Source: Bacillota bacterium (lineage in GTDB: Bacteria; Bacillota; Clostridia; Christensenellales; UMGS416). Taken from it: a DNA stretch of 64,000 nucleotides. Shown here piece after piece: positions 23,258-31,911 of this stretch. The notes beneath the pieces are model-generated. The model did not search any database and had not been told where the DNA came from. It worked only from the letters and a program-made list of their open reading frames with translations. A program made the position numbers and the translations under genes. Every line of letters starts with the position of its first letter. The stretch's first letter is position 1. Where the stretch lies: assembly GCA_023398815.1 (NCBI GenBank), contig JAEWRW010000006.1:46686-110685 (forward strand). Reading direction: 5' to 3'.

Positions 23258-24193
23258 ATGGCTAACATCGCCAAGAGTTTGACCGATCTCATCGGCAACA
23301 CCCCCCTGCTCGCCCCCAGCAACCTGACGAAGAAGCTGGACCTCAAGGCCAACCTGGCCCTGAAGATTGAGGCGTTCAACCCCGCCGGCAGCGTCAAGGA
23401 TCGCATCGGCTACGCCATGATCAAGGACGCAGAGGATCGCGGCCTTCTCAAGGAAGGTTCGGTCATCATCGAGCCCACCAGCGGCAACACCGGCATTGGC
23501 CTGGCCTTTGTGGCGGCGGCCCGCGGCTACCGCATCATCCTGACGATGCCCGAGACCATGAGCTTGGAGCGCCGCAACCTGCTGAAGATGCTGGGCGCCG
23601 AGCTGGTGCTGACCCCCGGTGCCGAGGGCATGCGCGGGGCCATCGCCAAGGCTGAGGAGCTGGCCAAGGAGATCCCCAACGCCGTCATTCCCCAGCAGTT
23701 CCAGAACCCGGCCAACCCGGCCATCCACCGTGTCACCACGGCGGAGGAAATTTGGCGGGACACCGACGGTGCGGTGGACTTCTTCGTGGGTGGCGTGGGC
23801 ACCGGCGGCACCATCACCGGCGTGGGCGAGGCACTGAAGGCCAAAAAGCCCTCAGTGAAGGTCGTGGCCGTGGAGCCAGCCGAGTCGCCCGTCCTCTCCG
23901 GCGGCAAGCCCGGCCCCCACAAGATTCAGGGCATCGGCGCGGGCTTTGTGCCCGCCGTGTTCAACGCCACCGTACCCGACGAAATCTTGCCGGTGAAGGG
24001 CGAGGACGCCATCGCCACGGCCCGGCTGCTGGCCCGCACCGAGGGTCTGCTCGTCGGCATTTCCTCGGGCGCCGCGACCTTCGCGGCCATCGAGCTGGCC
24101 CGTCGGCCCGAGAACGCCGGCAAGCTCATCGTGGCACTGCTGCCCGATACCGGCGAGCGGTACCTCTCCACCGCGCTGTTCCAGGATCTTTAA
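23258..24193 (+). CDS. cysK: cysteine synthase A (O-acetylserine sulfhydrylase)
   Basis: A 311-residue PLP enzyme making L-cysteine from O-acetylserine and sulfide. Motifs: IGNTPLLAP, FNPAGSVKDR with the PLP-binding Lys, EPTSGNTGIGLAFVAA that binds the substrate carboxylate, GGVGTGGTITGVGE that binds the PLP phosphate, and GISSGAA with the Ser that binds the pyridine nitrogen. The length and motif set match CysK rather than cystathionine beta-synthase. AAGGAG precedes the ATG. It has its own perfect promoter and follows two Rrf2 genes. Confidence 0.96.
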   Translation: MANIAKSLTDLIGNTPLLAPSNLTKKLDLKANLALKIEAFNPAGSVKDRIGYAMIKDAEDRGLLKEGSVIIEPTSGNTGIGLAFVAAARGYRIILTMPETMSLERRNLLKMLGAELVLTPGAEGMRGAIAKAEELAKEIPNAVIPQQFQNPANPAIHRVTTAEEIWRDTDGAVDFFVGGVGTGGTITGVGEALKAKKPSVKVVAVEPAESPVLSGGKPGPHKIQGIGAGFVPAVFNATVPDEILPVKGEDAIATARLLARTEGLLVGISSGAATFAAIELARRPENAGKLIVALLPDTGERYLSTALFQDL

Positions 24194-24222
24194 GTTTCCC
24201 CCTCCCCCCAAACCAACACAAA

Positions 24223-24253
24223 CGCCGCAGGCCATGCCTGCGGCGCTTTCGTC
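24223..24253 (+). terminator. terminator of cysK
   Basis: CGCCGCAGG (24223-24231) pairs with CCTGCGGCG (24237-24245), followed by CTTTCG. Confidence 0.75.
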
Positions 24254-24358
24254 CCAATAATGGTGGGGAAGCGGCCCGCGGCTCACCGGGCCGCCATGCC
24301 CGTTGACAAGAGCGCACGAAATGTTCATCATGGCAGTAGACTACCAGAGGAGAACACC

Positions 24359-25042
24359 ATGCTGACCGCCGAAACCGTCAAAACAATGGCCCGGGAACTG
24401 GGCGCGGATCTTGTTGGCATCGCGCCGGTAGAGCGCTTCACCGCCGCGCCCCAAGGCTACCACCCCCGCGATGTGTTGCCCGGCTGCCGGTCCGTCGTGG
24501 TGCTGGCCTGCCACTTCAACCCCGCCACGCTGGACGCGGCATCCACCAGCCCCTATTGGGTCACCCGCAACTACTGCGCCGACCGCATGAACCACATGGC
24601 CCCGGCGCTGGCCCAGGCCATGATGGAGGGGGGCGCGGTCAGTCTGCCCATCGCCAGCAACTACCCCGACAACTGGGACGAGCGCACCGAACGCTACCGC
24701 GGCACCATTAGCCTGAAGCACGCCGGGGAACTGGCGGGCTTGGGGCACATCGGCCGCAACACCCTGCTGGTCAACGACCGGCTGGGCAACATGATGTGGC
24801 TGAGCGCCGTGCTGACCGAGGCGGAACTGACCCCCGACCCACTGGCAGACTACCAAGCCTGCATCCCCGGTTGCCGGCGGTGTGTGGACGCCTGTCCCGT
24901 TCACGCCCTGGATGGCGAGCTCATCGATCAACTGGCCTGCCACGGCCATGCCTTTGGCACGCGGGGCAAAAACGAATACCGCATCCACTGCTACGCCTGC
25001 CGCAAGGTGTGCCCCAACCGCACGGGCTTGGTGCTTCGCTAA
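24359..25042 (+). CDS. short epoxyqueuosine-reductase-like 4Fe-4S protein
   Basis: A 227-residue protein resembling the N-terminal two thirds of QueG (family length about 350-390). It begins with the QueG-type segment ARELGADLVGIAPVERF and has a conserved LGHIGRNTLLVNDRLGNMMWL block, then a 4Fe-4S motif CIPGCRRCVDACPVHAL and a second partial set, CHGHAF...CYACRKVCPN. The C-terminal HEAT-like region of QueG is absent. Single-domain relatives are common in anaerobes and need not make queuosine. AGAGGAG precedes the ATG at 24359. It converges on the cupin gene with a 4-base overlap. Confidence 0.75.
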   Translation: MLTAETVKTMARELGADLVGIAPVERFTAAPQGYHPRDVLPGCRSVVVLACHFNPATLDAASTSPYWVTRNYCADRMNHMAPALAQAMMEGGAVSLPIASNYPDNWDERTERYRGTISLKHAGELAGLGHIGRNTLLVNDRLGNMMWLSAVLTEAELTPDPLADYQACIPGCRRCVDACPVHALDGELIDQLACHGHAFGTRGKNEYRIHCYACRKVCPNRTGLVLR

Positions 25043-25389
25043 TCCGCGTTGAGCACGATGATGGCGAAGAACCGCAGCGGCTCGCTGCCGGTGTTGCGCA
25101 CGCCATGGCTGGCCCCGCCGCCGGTGGTCAGTGTGTCGCCGGGGCGCACAGCCCGCACGGTGCCGTCGTCGTCCACCTCGCCCTCCCCGGCGATGAAGTG
25201 GAACACCTCGGTCTCCTTCTCATGGGCGTGGGCACCGATGGACGCACCGGGTGGCAGCTCAATGACGGCAGACAGGCGTGTGCCCGCGGGCAGCTTCTCC
25301 TGCGGCGTCTGGAAGAGCTGTACCGCCCCGTCGCCGCCGCGCATATGTTCCCGCACCTCGGGCAACAGCTCTTGTTTTTGAATCAACAT
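25039..25389 (-). CDS. cupin domain protein
   Basis: A 116-residue single-domain cupin. Motif 1 is GASIGAHAHEKETEVFHFIAG (metal ligands in the HAHxxxxE pattern) and motif 2 is PGDTLTTGGGASHGVRNTG. Such small cupins bind sugars, cyclic ligands or metals or act as isomerases; no substrate can be assigned. GGAGGG precedes the ATG. The 3' end overlaps that of the convergent QueG-like gene by four bases, so no terminator separates them. Confidence 0.8.
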   Translation of the reverse strand: MLIQKQELLPEVREHMRGGDGAVQLFQTPQEKLPAGTRLSAVIELPPGASIGAHAHEKETEVFHFIAGEGEVDDDGTVRAVRPGDTLTTGGGASHGVRNTGSEPLRFFAIIVLNAD

Positions 25390-25429
25390 GGAATCCCCTC
25401 CTGCAATGAAAATGGGCGTGCCATCAGCA

Positions 25430-25795
25430 TAGCACGCCCGTGGTGCGCCGTCCAGCTGACGGCATCAGCCTGTCAAAACAGTCGATACGGGAAAAAATCA
25501 AAAGAGCCGAGCGCCCCGTCGCAACACTGCGTGTTGCTCGCACCACTCTCAACGATTCTAAGGAATCGTCTGTCGTGGTGCGGGGGTAACACCGTTTTAT
25601 CCGACGGGAGGGAACAATTGCAGACGTGAACACTAACAGCCAAACTCCCGCCTGCAGGCGAAACGCATCCCTAAAAATCCGCATGAACACGATCACTTGT
25701 TATCGTTCGGCGACATGCGCGGCGGACGATACGATGAAATAGAACAAGCACTCTGAATCGCGGCTGTCGCCACAGCGGCAGCCGCGAAAGGCCAA
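25430..25795 (+). repeat. mixed A/B repeat remnants between cupin and DUF342 genes
   Basis: A 366-base gene-free gap. Bases 25549-25600 carry, inverted, the B1 dyad and its neighbour (CTCTCAACGATTC...GAATCGTCTG, GCGGGGGTAACACC). Bases 25600-25790 carry a partial A element in the forward direction: CGACGGGAGGGAAC, AAATCCGCATGAACACGATC, TCGGCGACATGCGCGGCGGA and GAACAAGCACTCTGAATCGC through GCGAAAGGCC. The A part stops within a few bases of the DUF342 stop codon. Confidence 0.65.
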
Positions 25796-27232
25796 TCAAA
25801 TGGTAGTGATGACGATCTCCCGCTCGGGGCTGAGGTGCAGACGGCTGCGAAGAAGATCCTGCCCCACCACGTAGGGTGTCGTGCCGATGGTCAGCTTGAC
25901 GCCCATGTAGAGTTCGCGCTTGCACACCAGGGCACTGGTGGTGTAGCTCTGCATCTCCTGGCGTAAGGTGGCCAGCTCTTGGCGCAGGGCCTGCATTTCC
26001 CCCATCATGCTCTCGTGGGTCACAATGGCCTTGTCCAGCATGGCGTTCCGCTCGGGGGTGATGCGCCCCGAATCCCGCAGGGGCTGAAGCATGCCCACGA
26101 TCTGCGCCACCTTCTGGCTCTCCTTTTCCAGCATGCGCAGGCGGTTCTCCACTTCCTTCAGCCGATCGTTGCGCATGGGGTCAATGCCCAGTTCAAAGGT
26201 TGTGGCCAGGCTGCTGGGGGTGCCGACGATGTTGGCAAACACCGACTGGGCCACCACGTAGAAGCCACCCAAAATGGCGCCGCGCTTACCCTCGGCTTTC
26301 AGCGCGCCGCCGCAGCGGATGGTAGACTGCATGATGACGTCGGCGCTCACGTCGCCAGTAACCAGCAATTCGGCGTTCTCAATGAACAGGGCCTTCAGGT
26401 TCCCTCCGCACCGGATGGGATCTCGCCCACGGCCCTTGATGCCGCCGTTGATCTTGATGTCACTGCCCGATTCCAGCGTGGCGTTATCCACAAAGCCTGT
26501 GACCTCAATGCGGCCGGTCGCCCGCACGCGAAACCCGGGCATGACGTCACCGGTGACAATGACGCTGCCATCAAAGTCCACATTGCCGGTGGCGTTGCAA
26601 ACCGAGCCATTGACCGTAAACACATTGAGCACGTTGATTTTGCCATTGGCAAAGTCAACGTGACCCGCGATGGCGGCCACCAGCGTCACCTGGTCGTCCA
26701 GGATTTTTGTGTTCTTGCCCAGGGGCAGCAGCACGTTCTTCACCGTGGCTGGCAGCAGCGGCTTGCCCAGCACGGTGTAGCCCGGTGTGCCCTTCACCGC
26801 CGGGATCAATACACACAACACTTGCCCTGCTGTGACACTATTGATGAGCCCAAGGTCGCGGTAATCGACGGTGCCATCCTCCCGCTCCCGGGGTTTATGC
26901 TCCAGCGACAGGGCTATCTTGTAATCCAGGGAAGCATTGTGTCCCTCCTGCGCCGGTACCCCAACGGCCACGGGGATCATGCGGTTGTACTCCGGCTCCC
27001 GCGCCAGTTTGTCGATGACCTCCTGCTGGATGCCCGCGTTCACCCGCTTGGCAACCAAGGCCGCGGCCATGTCTTGGGCAGTCACCGTTGCCCCACCATT
27101 GACAGGCGGGTGCAACACAACATAAGCAGTCATCTGGTCGTCGGACACCACCGCCTCCACCGAGGCTGGCATCGCCACCAGATTTTGCTCCACTTGATCG
27201 GTACTCTCCGGCCCCTTTGTCGGAATCGTCAC
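25796..27232 (-). CDS. DUF342 (FapA-type) protein
   Basis: A 478-residue DUF342 protein: an N-terminal domain, then a right-handed beta-helix-like region with many small-residue turns (GHVDFANGKINVLN, GDVMPGFRVRATGRIEVTGF, DIKINGGIKGRGRD, CGGNLKALFIENAELL), then a coiled coil of about 70 residues (DRLKEVENRLRMLEKESQ) and a short C-terminal domain. Members in motile and spore-forming Firmicutes are uncharacterised or linked to surface polymer assembly. The GTG at 27232 was chosen because GGGAGGG lies seven bases upstream; the frame continues to a TTG at 27289 without such a site. Confidence 0.8.
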   Translation of the reverse strand: MTIPTKGPESTDQVEQNLVAMPASVEAVVSDDQMTAYVVLHPPVNGGATVTAQDMAAALVAKRVNAGIQQEVIDKLAREPEYNRMIPVAVGVPAQEGHNASLDYKIALSLEHKPREREDGTVDYRDLGLINSVTAGQVLCVLIPAVKGTPGYTVLGKPLLPATVKNVLLPLGKNTKILDDQVTLVAAIAGHVDFANGKINVLNVFTVNGSVCNATGNVDFDGSVIVTGDVMPGFRVRATGRIEVTGFVDNATLESGSDIKINGGIKGRGRDPIRCGGNLKALFIENAELLVTGDVSADVIMQSTIRCGGALKAEGKRGAILGGFYVVAQSVFANIVGTPSSLATTFELGIDPMRNDRLKEVENRLRMLEKESQKVAQIVGMLQPLRDSGRITPERNAMLDKAIVTHESMMGEMQALRQELATLRQEMQSYTTSALVCKRELYMGVKLTIGTTPYVVGQDLLRSRLHLSPEREIVITTI

Positions 27233-27358
27233 AGCACGACCCTCCCGGTTCCACTTTGCTCCCTTATATGTGCCCACCTTCAAACGCAAATAAGAGCGAT
27301 TTTCTCAAAGTAACAGAAATGTGCTAGACAAAATGCAAAAAAACTGTTTCTGCTGCCG

Positions 27359-27942
27359 TTACAGGAAAAGACTGACCGCGCACAACGCCAGCAAAGCGGC
27401 CATTGCCCAGTAAAACGGACGCCGGTGACGGCGCAGGAAGCGGCGCAGCACATCACCAAAGAAGGCCCAGCAGAGGGTGGAGCCCAGGCACAGGGCCGCC
27501 ACCGGTACACACAAAGCCGAAGCCAGTACCGCCCCGCCCGCCAGAGGCAGCAAGTAGCTGCCGGCGGCCGTCAGGGCAAAGAGCACCCCCTTGGGGTTGG
27601 CAAACTGCAGCGCGATGGCCGTGCCAAAGGGCACGCCTGCACTGCCCCCTCCTTCTCCGGCTGGTTGATAGTGCGCACCATCTTCCACGCCAGGAAGAGC
27701 ATGTAGGCCGCGCCGACCACCTGCATCACCAGGGTGAGGCGCGGCAGAACCGCGGCCAGCGCCACGTTGGCCGCACAGCCTGCCCACAACACCAGCAGGA
27801 ACCCCACAAACACCCCAAGGCTGAAGGGCAGCGTGCGCCGCCACCCCACCTGGTGGCCCATGGCCAGCGCCATGATGTTGTTGGGCCCGGGCGTGAAGAT
27901 ACAGATGAGCGCGTAGGACAACAAAGCAAACCATTGCAGCAT
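27359..27942 (-). pseudogene. LysE/RhtB family exporter gene with a frameshift
   Basis: The first 100 or so residues (MLQWFALLSYALICIFTPGP, YMLFLAWKMVRTI) are in one frame and the rest (GVPFGTAIALQFANPKGVLF, then two to three helices) in another. Both parts match one LysE-family amino-acid exporter of about 195 residues. The break falls at a run of five G (minus strand, 27645-27649), where six would restore the frame. This may be a true mutation, phase variation at a homopolymer, or a sequencing error. GGGGGA precedes the ATG at 27942. It is divergent from an XRE-cupin regulator with shared operators. Confidence 0.75.
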
Positions 27943-27979
27943 GGTCGTTCCCCCAGTCAATGTGGTATACTGTTCAAAA

Positions 27980-27995
27980 GTGCGTCATCGCGCAC
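27980..27995. promoter_or_regulatory. operator O1 of the XRE-cupin regulator
   Basis: GTGCGTCATCGCGCAC, an inverted repeat GTGCG-N6-CGCAC. Together with the near-identical copy at 28016-28031 it lies in the divergent promoter region of the exporter and regulator genes. Confidence 0.7.
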
Positions 27996-28015
27996 GTTTG
28001 TTTTATTATACACAT

Positions 28016-28031
28016 GTGCGTTATCGCGCAC
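28016..28031. promoter_or_regulatory. operator O2 of the XRE-cupin regulator
   Basis: GTGCGTTATCGCGCAC, differing from O1 by one base, 36 bases from it centre to centre and 15 bases upstream of the regulator's ATG. A TATTAT -10 box lies between the two, so binding should autorepress. Confidence 0.7.
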
Positions 28032-28045
28032 AAGGGGGAATTTGC

Positions 28046-28606
28046 ATGGAACAAGCCCACGCAGCCCTGGCCGAAAACCTGAAGGCCCTGCGGGAGGAGC
28101 GTCGCTGGAGTCTCGATAAGCTCTCGGATCTCACGGGTGTCAGCAAAAGCATGCTGGGCCAGATTGAGCGGGGGGAATCGAGCCCGACGATCGCCACGGT
28201 ATGGAAGATCGCCAACGGGCTGAAGGTGTCCTTCACCAGCCTGCTGCTGCCCCCCCAGCGCAACACCGAGGTGCGCCGGGCGGCGGACCTGCGGCCGGTG
28301 GGGCAGGACGACGGGTTGTTTCGCACCTACCCGCTCTTTCCCTATGATGAGGGGCAGCCCTTTGAGCTGTACAGCGTGGCCATTGACGCGGGTGGGGAGC
28401 TGCACGCCGAGGCTCACGGCCAGCAGACCGAGGAATTCGTGACGGTCTTCGAGGGGGATGTGACCATCTTTGTGGGCGAGGAGGAATACGCCTTGCACAA
28501 CGGCGACGCCATCCGCTTCCAGTGCGACATGCCCCATGGCTACCGCAACGACGGCGACGGCCCGGCGCGGCTGTCACTGCTCATCCACTACCGCCAGCCG
28601 GGTTAA
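28046..28606 (+). CDS. XRE family regulator with cupin sensor domain
   Basis: A 186-residue regulator with an N-terminal lambda-repressor-type HTH (about residues 8-62: LKALREERRWSLDKLSDLTG, SKSMLGQIERGESSPTIATV) and a C-terminal cupin (about 110-178: AEAHGQQTEEFVTVFEGDVT, HNGDAIRFQCDMPHGY). This architecture commonly regulates amino-acid or polyamine genes and is often next to a LysE-type exporter, as here. AAGGGGGA precedes the ATG. Two 16-base operators flank its promoter. Its stop overlaps the convergent 28603 gene by four bases. Confidence 0.9.
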   Translation: MEQAHAALAENLKALREERRWSLDKLSDLTGVSKSMLGQIERGESSPTIATVWKIANGLKVSFTSLLLPPQRNTEVRRAADLRPVGQDDGLFRTYPLFPYDEGQPFELYSVAIDAGGELHAEAHGQQTEEFVTVFEGDVTIFVGEEEYALHNGDAIRFQCDMPHGYRNDGDGPARLSLLIHYRQPG

Positions 28607-29595
28607 CGCGCAAAGGCGGGGCTGTCGGGCGTCAGTTTCCAGACGCGGTCGTCCCCCCGCAGCAGCGAGGTCTCCTGCCAGTCCCCACCTCGCTGTACCC
28701 ACTCACCCACCAGCCGGTCGATGCCGTCGGTGGCGCGCAGGAAGTCAAAGCGATACTCCCGCCCGTCGCCGCTGGCAAAGACGGACGTGCGGCTGTTTTG
28801 GTGGTCCACCAAGTCCACGCTGTCAACCAGGCCATATTGATCGCCATAGAGGATGGACACGAAGGACTGTGCCTCCCAGGCCCAACCATGCTCCGGCGCA
28901 CACAGGAAGTCCTCGGGCAGGTAGTCTGTGGACTGGATGCGCCAGCCATCCCGTGCGGTATGGCGCACAACGATGAGCCCATAGCAGTAGCAGAACGCCG
29001 TGGGCTGGGGCTTGGTGCTCTGCCGTCCGGCCTGGATGTATTCGAGCTCCACCCAGTACACGGCCTCGTCCTCCCCCACCTGCAGCGGCTCCAGCGCCAG
29101 CGGTGTCAGCGCCCCCACCCCAGCGAAGGAATCCAGGAAGTCATCCAGCGAGAGCTTGTCCCGCGCCTCATCAGTCAACAGGTTCCAAGCGTAGGAATAG
29201 GGCGTGGTGCCCGCACCCACCGAGCCGCACCTCGCGCTGTATCCCTCCAGGTTGGAGGCCTGCCCCAACAGCGCCAGATAGCCATGAATGACCTCCTCCG
29301 GCTTGGCATAGGAGACGGTCTGGCCGCTCTCGTAGACGGCCAGCAGTGCGTCGCCGTCGTATTGCAGCGCCAGCGCCGGGGTGGAGGACGGCCGCCGGAA
29401 CCGGGCCCACGCCTCCTGCCCTTCAGGCGTGCCAAACACCGTGCGCGACGCGTCATCCGCGGACACTGCCACCCCCTCGTGCAGGCCACCTCCCAGTAGC
29501 AGCGGGTCAGCCGGTGCGCGCCCCATGCGCACCGCGCCAATGAGCAGCGCCGCCAGCAGTACCATCGTTCCCCACAGTTTCCAATTTCGTACCAT
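28603..29595 (-). CDS. unknown membrane-anchored extracytoplasmic protein
   Basis: A 330-residue protein with one N-terminal hydrophobic helix (WKLWGTMVLLAALLIGAVRM), an uncleaved anchor or signal, and a soluble domain rich in aromatic and acidic residues (SLDDFLDSFAGVG, YWVELEYIQAGRQ, SFVSILYGDQYG). I recognise no family. AGGTG six bases before the ATG at 29595 sets the start. It converges with the XRE-cupin gene. No lipobox is seen. Confidence 0.6.
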   Translation of the reverse strand: MVRNWKLWGTMVLLAALLIGAVRMGRAPADPLLLGGGLHEGVAVSADDASRTVFGTPEGQEAWARFRRPSSTPALALQYDGDALLAVYESGQTVSYAKPEEVIHGYLALLGQASNLEGYSARCGSVGAGTTPYSYAWNLLTDEARDKLSLDDFLDSFAGVGALTPLALEPLQVGEDEAVYWVELEYIQAGRQSTKPQPTAFCYCYGLIVVRHTARDGWRIQSTDYLPEDFLCAPEHGWAWEAQSFVSILYGDQYGLVDSVDLVDHQNSRTSVFASGDGREYRFDFLRATDGIDRLVGEWVQRGGDWQETSLLRGDDRVWKLTPDSPAFAR

Positions 29596-29787
29596 GTGCA
29601 TCACCTGTCTATCCCTATGCGCCGATTGCCCCCGGGTACGCCGCCCGAATTGTCTATGCATCTGCCATTATGCTGGATTTTTGGCAGGGAATGGGCGACA
29701 GAAGGCGAATCATAACCGAGTATGACCGGCAGAGGCCGGGAATTGCGGCGGGGAGGCACCATCCCCCGCGGGAAAGGGAGAACGCAC

Positions 29788-30630
29788 ATGGAAATCACAC
29801 AGAAAACCGCCTTGGTCACCGGCGGCAGCAGCGGCATTGGCCAAGGCATTGCCGAGGTGCTGGCCGAGGAAGGCTACGACGTGGCCATTACCTATGGCAG
29901 CAACCCCGACGGAGCGGAGAAAACCAAGGCCGCCATTGAGGCGCTGGGCCGGCGCTGCTTCGTCTACCAGGCCAGCCTGAGCGAGGCCGATGTGCCGGAG
30001 AAGACCGTCAAGCACGCCATCGCCGACCTGGGGCACCTCGATCTGCTGGTCAACAACGCCGGCACCAACTCGCGGGAGTCCATCCTGCTGGCGACGGCCG
30101 AGGGCATTGACAAAATCTACCACCTCAACTACCGCGGTTATATGCTGGCCACCGGTGCGGCCGCCCGGCACATGGTCGTCAACGGCATCAAGGGCACGAT
30201 CATCTTCATCACCTCCTCCCGTGCCGAGCGCGCCTACCCCGACGACCTCGTCTACGGCGGCATGAAGGCGGCGCTCAAGCGCTCCTGCGAGTCCATTGCC
30301 ATGGACCTGGCCCCCTTCGGCATCCGCGTCAACTGCGTGGCCCCCGGTGCCACCATCGTGCGGGAGGACGGCGGCCGCTGGCAGAACTCCCTGGGTGTGC
30401 GCATCCCGGTGGGCCGCCTGGGCACCCCGCGGGAGAATGGCCACGTCATCGCCTTCCTGGCCTCCGACAAGGCCAGCTACATCACCGGCACCACCGTGCG
30501 TGTGGATGGCGGGCTCATCCTTCCCGGCATGCCCGAGGGCGACTTTGAAAACGCCGCCCGCATGGGTTGGGGCCGCCCCGTCGTCACAGATGAATTCATG
30601 GCACAAGTGAAAGAACGCGAACAGCAATAA
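29788..30630 (+). CDS. short-chain dehydrogenase/reductase
   Basis: A 280-residue classical SDR: TGGSSGIGQG for NAD(P) binding at residues 11-20, NNAGTNS near 90, catalytic Ser in ITSSRAERA and YGGMK (Tyr-x3-Lys), then PGATIVR and a C-terminal GGLILPG. The family oxidises or reduces sugars, polyols or 3-oxoacyl groups. Being first in an operon with a mannonate-dehydratase-like enzyme and a cupin, it probably interconverts a keto-sugar acid and its alcohol (compare D-mannonate or fructuronate oxidoreductases). GGGAAAGGGA precedes the ATG. Confidence 0.88.
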   Translation: MEITQKTALVTGGSSGIGQGIAEVLAEEGYDVAITYGSNPDGAEKTKAAIEALGRRCFVYQASLSEADVPEKTVKHAIADLGHLDLLVNNAGTNSRESILLATAEGIDKIYHLNYRGYMLATGAAARHMVVNGIKGTIIFITSSRAERAYPDDLVYGGMKAALKRSCESIAMDLAPFGIRVNCVAPGATIVREDGGRWQNSLGVRIPVGRLGTPRENGHVIAFLASDKASYITGTTVRVDGGLILPGMPEGDFENAARMGWGRPVVTDEFMAQVKEREQQ

Positions 30631-30643
30631 AAGGAGGCACCCC

Positions 30644-31897
30644 ATGTCCGAGCTTCGCATCACCGGCGTACGCGCCATCACCTGCGCGCCCGACGGCTCC
30701 AACCTGATCGTCGTGCGCATCGACACCAACCAGCCCGGCCTCTACGGCCTGGGTTGCGCCACCTTCACCCAGCGGTGGAAGGTCGTCGTCACCGCCATCG
30801 AGGAGTACATGGCTCCGCTGCTGCTGGGCCGCGACCCTCGCCGCATTGAGGACATCTGGCAGGTGGCCCATGGCTCGTCCTATTGGCGCAACGGGCCCGA
30901 CCTCCTCAATGCCATGTCAGGCTGTGACATGGCCCTGTGGGACATCCTGGGCAAGGAAGCGGGCGTACCGGTCTACCGTCTGCTGGGTGGCAAGTGCCGC
31001 GACGGCGCACCGGTCTACCGCCACGCCGACGGCCGTGACCCGGTGGAGGTGGAGGACAACGTCCGCCGCTACATGGAGCAGGGCTACCAGTACGTGCGCT
31101 GCCAGATGGGCGGCTACGGCGGCAAGATGAACTTCCTCAATAGCCCCGACGGGTCCAGCACCTTCGACATGCGCTACATCAACGACCCCCGCGCCAACAA
31201 GCTGAAGGACGCGCCCTTTGACGCGCTGGCTTACGCCCGCTCGGTGCCCAAGATGTTTGAGCACCTGCGCAACAAGCTGGGGTTCGAGGTGGAGCTCTGC
31301 CACGACGTGCACGAGCGCCTGACGCCCATTGAAGCCGTGCGCCTCGCCAAGGCCGTGGAGCCCTACCGCCTCTTCTTCCTGGAGGACGCGCTGCCGCCCG
31401 AACAGGTTGACTGGTTCCGCCACATCCGCCAGCACGCCGCCGTGCCGCTGGCCATGGGCGAGCTCTTCAACAACCCCATGGAGTGGACGGCCATCGTGAG
31501 CGAGCGGCTCATCGACTTCATCCGCGTGCACATCAGCCAGATCGGCGGCCTGACCCCGGCGCGCAAGCTCGCCATCCTCTGCGAGGCCTACGGCATCCGC
31601 ACAGCCTGGCACGGCCCTGGCGATGTCTCCCCGGTGGGCCACGCCTGCAACGTGCACCTCGACCTCGCCAGTGCCAACTTTGGCATTCAGGAGTGGTGCG
31701 GCATCGACGAGAGCGAGCCCATCAACGAAGTCTTCAGCGGCGTGCCGAAGGTGAAGAACGGCTTCGTGTATGTGGAGGACAAACCCGGCTTCGGCGTGGA
31801 CATCAACGAGGAAGCGGCCAAGAAGTACCCCTGCTTCCATGAGCTGCCCAGCTGGACGCTGACCCGACTGCCCGACGGCACCGCCGTACGGCCCTAA
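30644..31897 (+). CDS. mannonate dehydratase family (ManD/RspA) enolase superfamily protein
   Basis: A 417-residue member of the ManD subgroup of the enolase superfamily. Landmarks: GLYGLGCATFTQRW, the RDPRRIEDIWQ helix, the metal-ligand strands CHDVHERLTPIEAVRLAK, FFLEDALPPE and LAMGELFNNP, AWHGPGDVSPVGHA with the conserved His, and KPGFGVDINEEAA. Members dehydrate D-mannonate and/or D-gluconate to 2-keto-3-deoxy-gluconate, and some have very low activity. It follows the SDR by 13 bases with a GGAGG site and precedes a cupin by 14 bases. Confidence 0.88.
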   Translation: MSELRITGVRAITCAPDGSNLIVVRIDTNQPGLYGLGCATFTQRWKVVVTAIEEYMAPLLLGRDPRRIEDIWQVAHGSSYWRNGPDLLNAMSGCDMALWDILGKEAGVPVYRLLGGKCRDGAPVYRHADGRDPVEVEDNVRRYMEQGYQYVRCQMGGYGGKMNFLNSPDGSSTFDMRYINDPRANKLKDAPFDALAYARSVPKMFEHLRNKLGFEVELCHDVHERLTPIEAVRLAKAVEPYRLFFLEDALPPEQVDWFRHIRQHAAVPLAMGELFNNPMEWTAIVSERLIDFIRVHISQIGGLTPARKLAILCEAYGIRTAWHGPGDVSPVGHACNVHLDLASANFGIQEWCGIDESEPINEVFSGVPKVKNGFVYVEDKPGFGVDINEEAAKKYPCFHELPSWTLTRLPDGTAVRP

Positions 31898-31911
31898 GGA
31901 GGACAGGCACC

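Noticed and set aside
27359..27942. Programmed frameshifting in the LysE gene
   Set aside because: There is no slippery heptamer with downstream structure that I can see, and full-length relatives need no frameshift; a mutation, phase variation or error is simpler.
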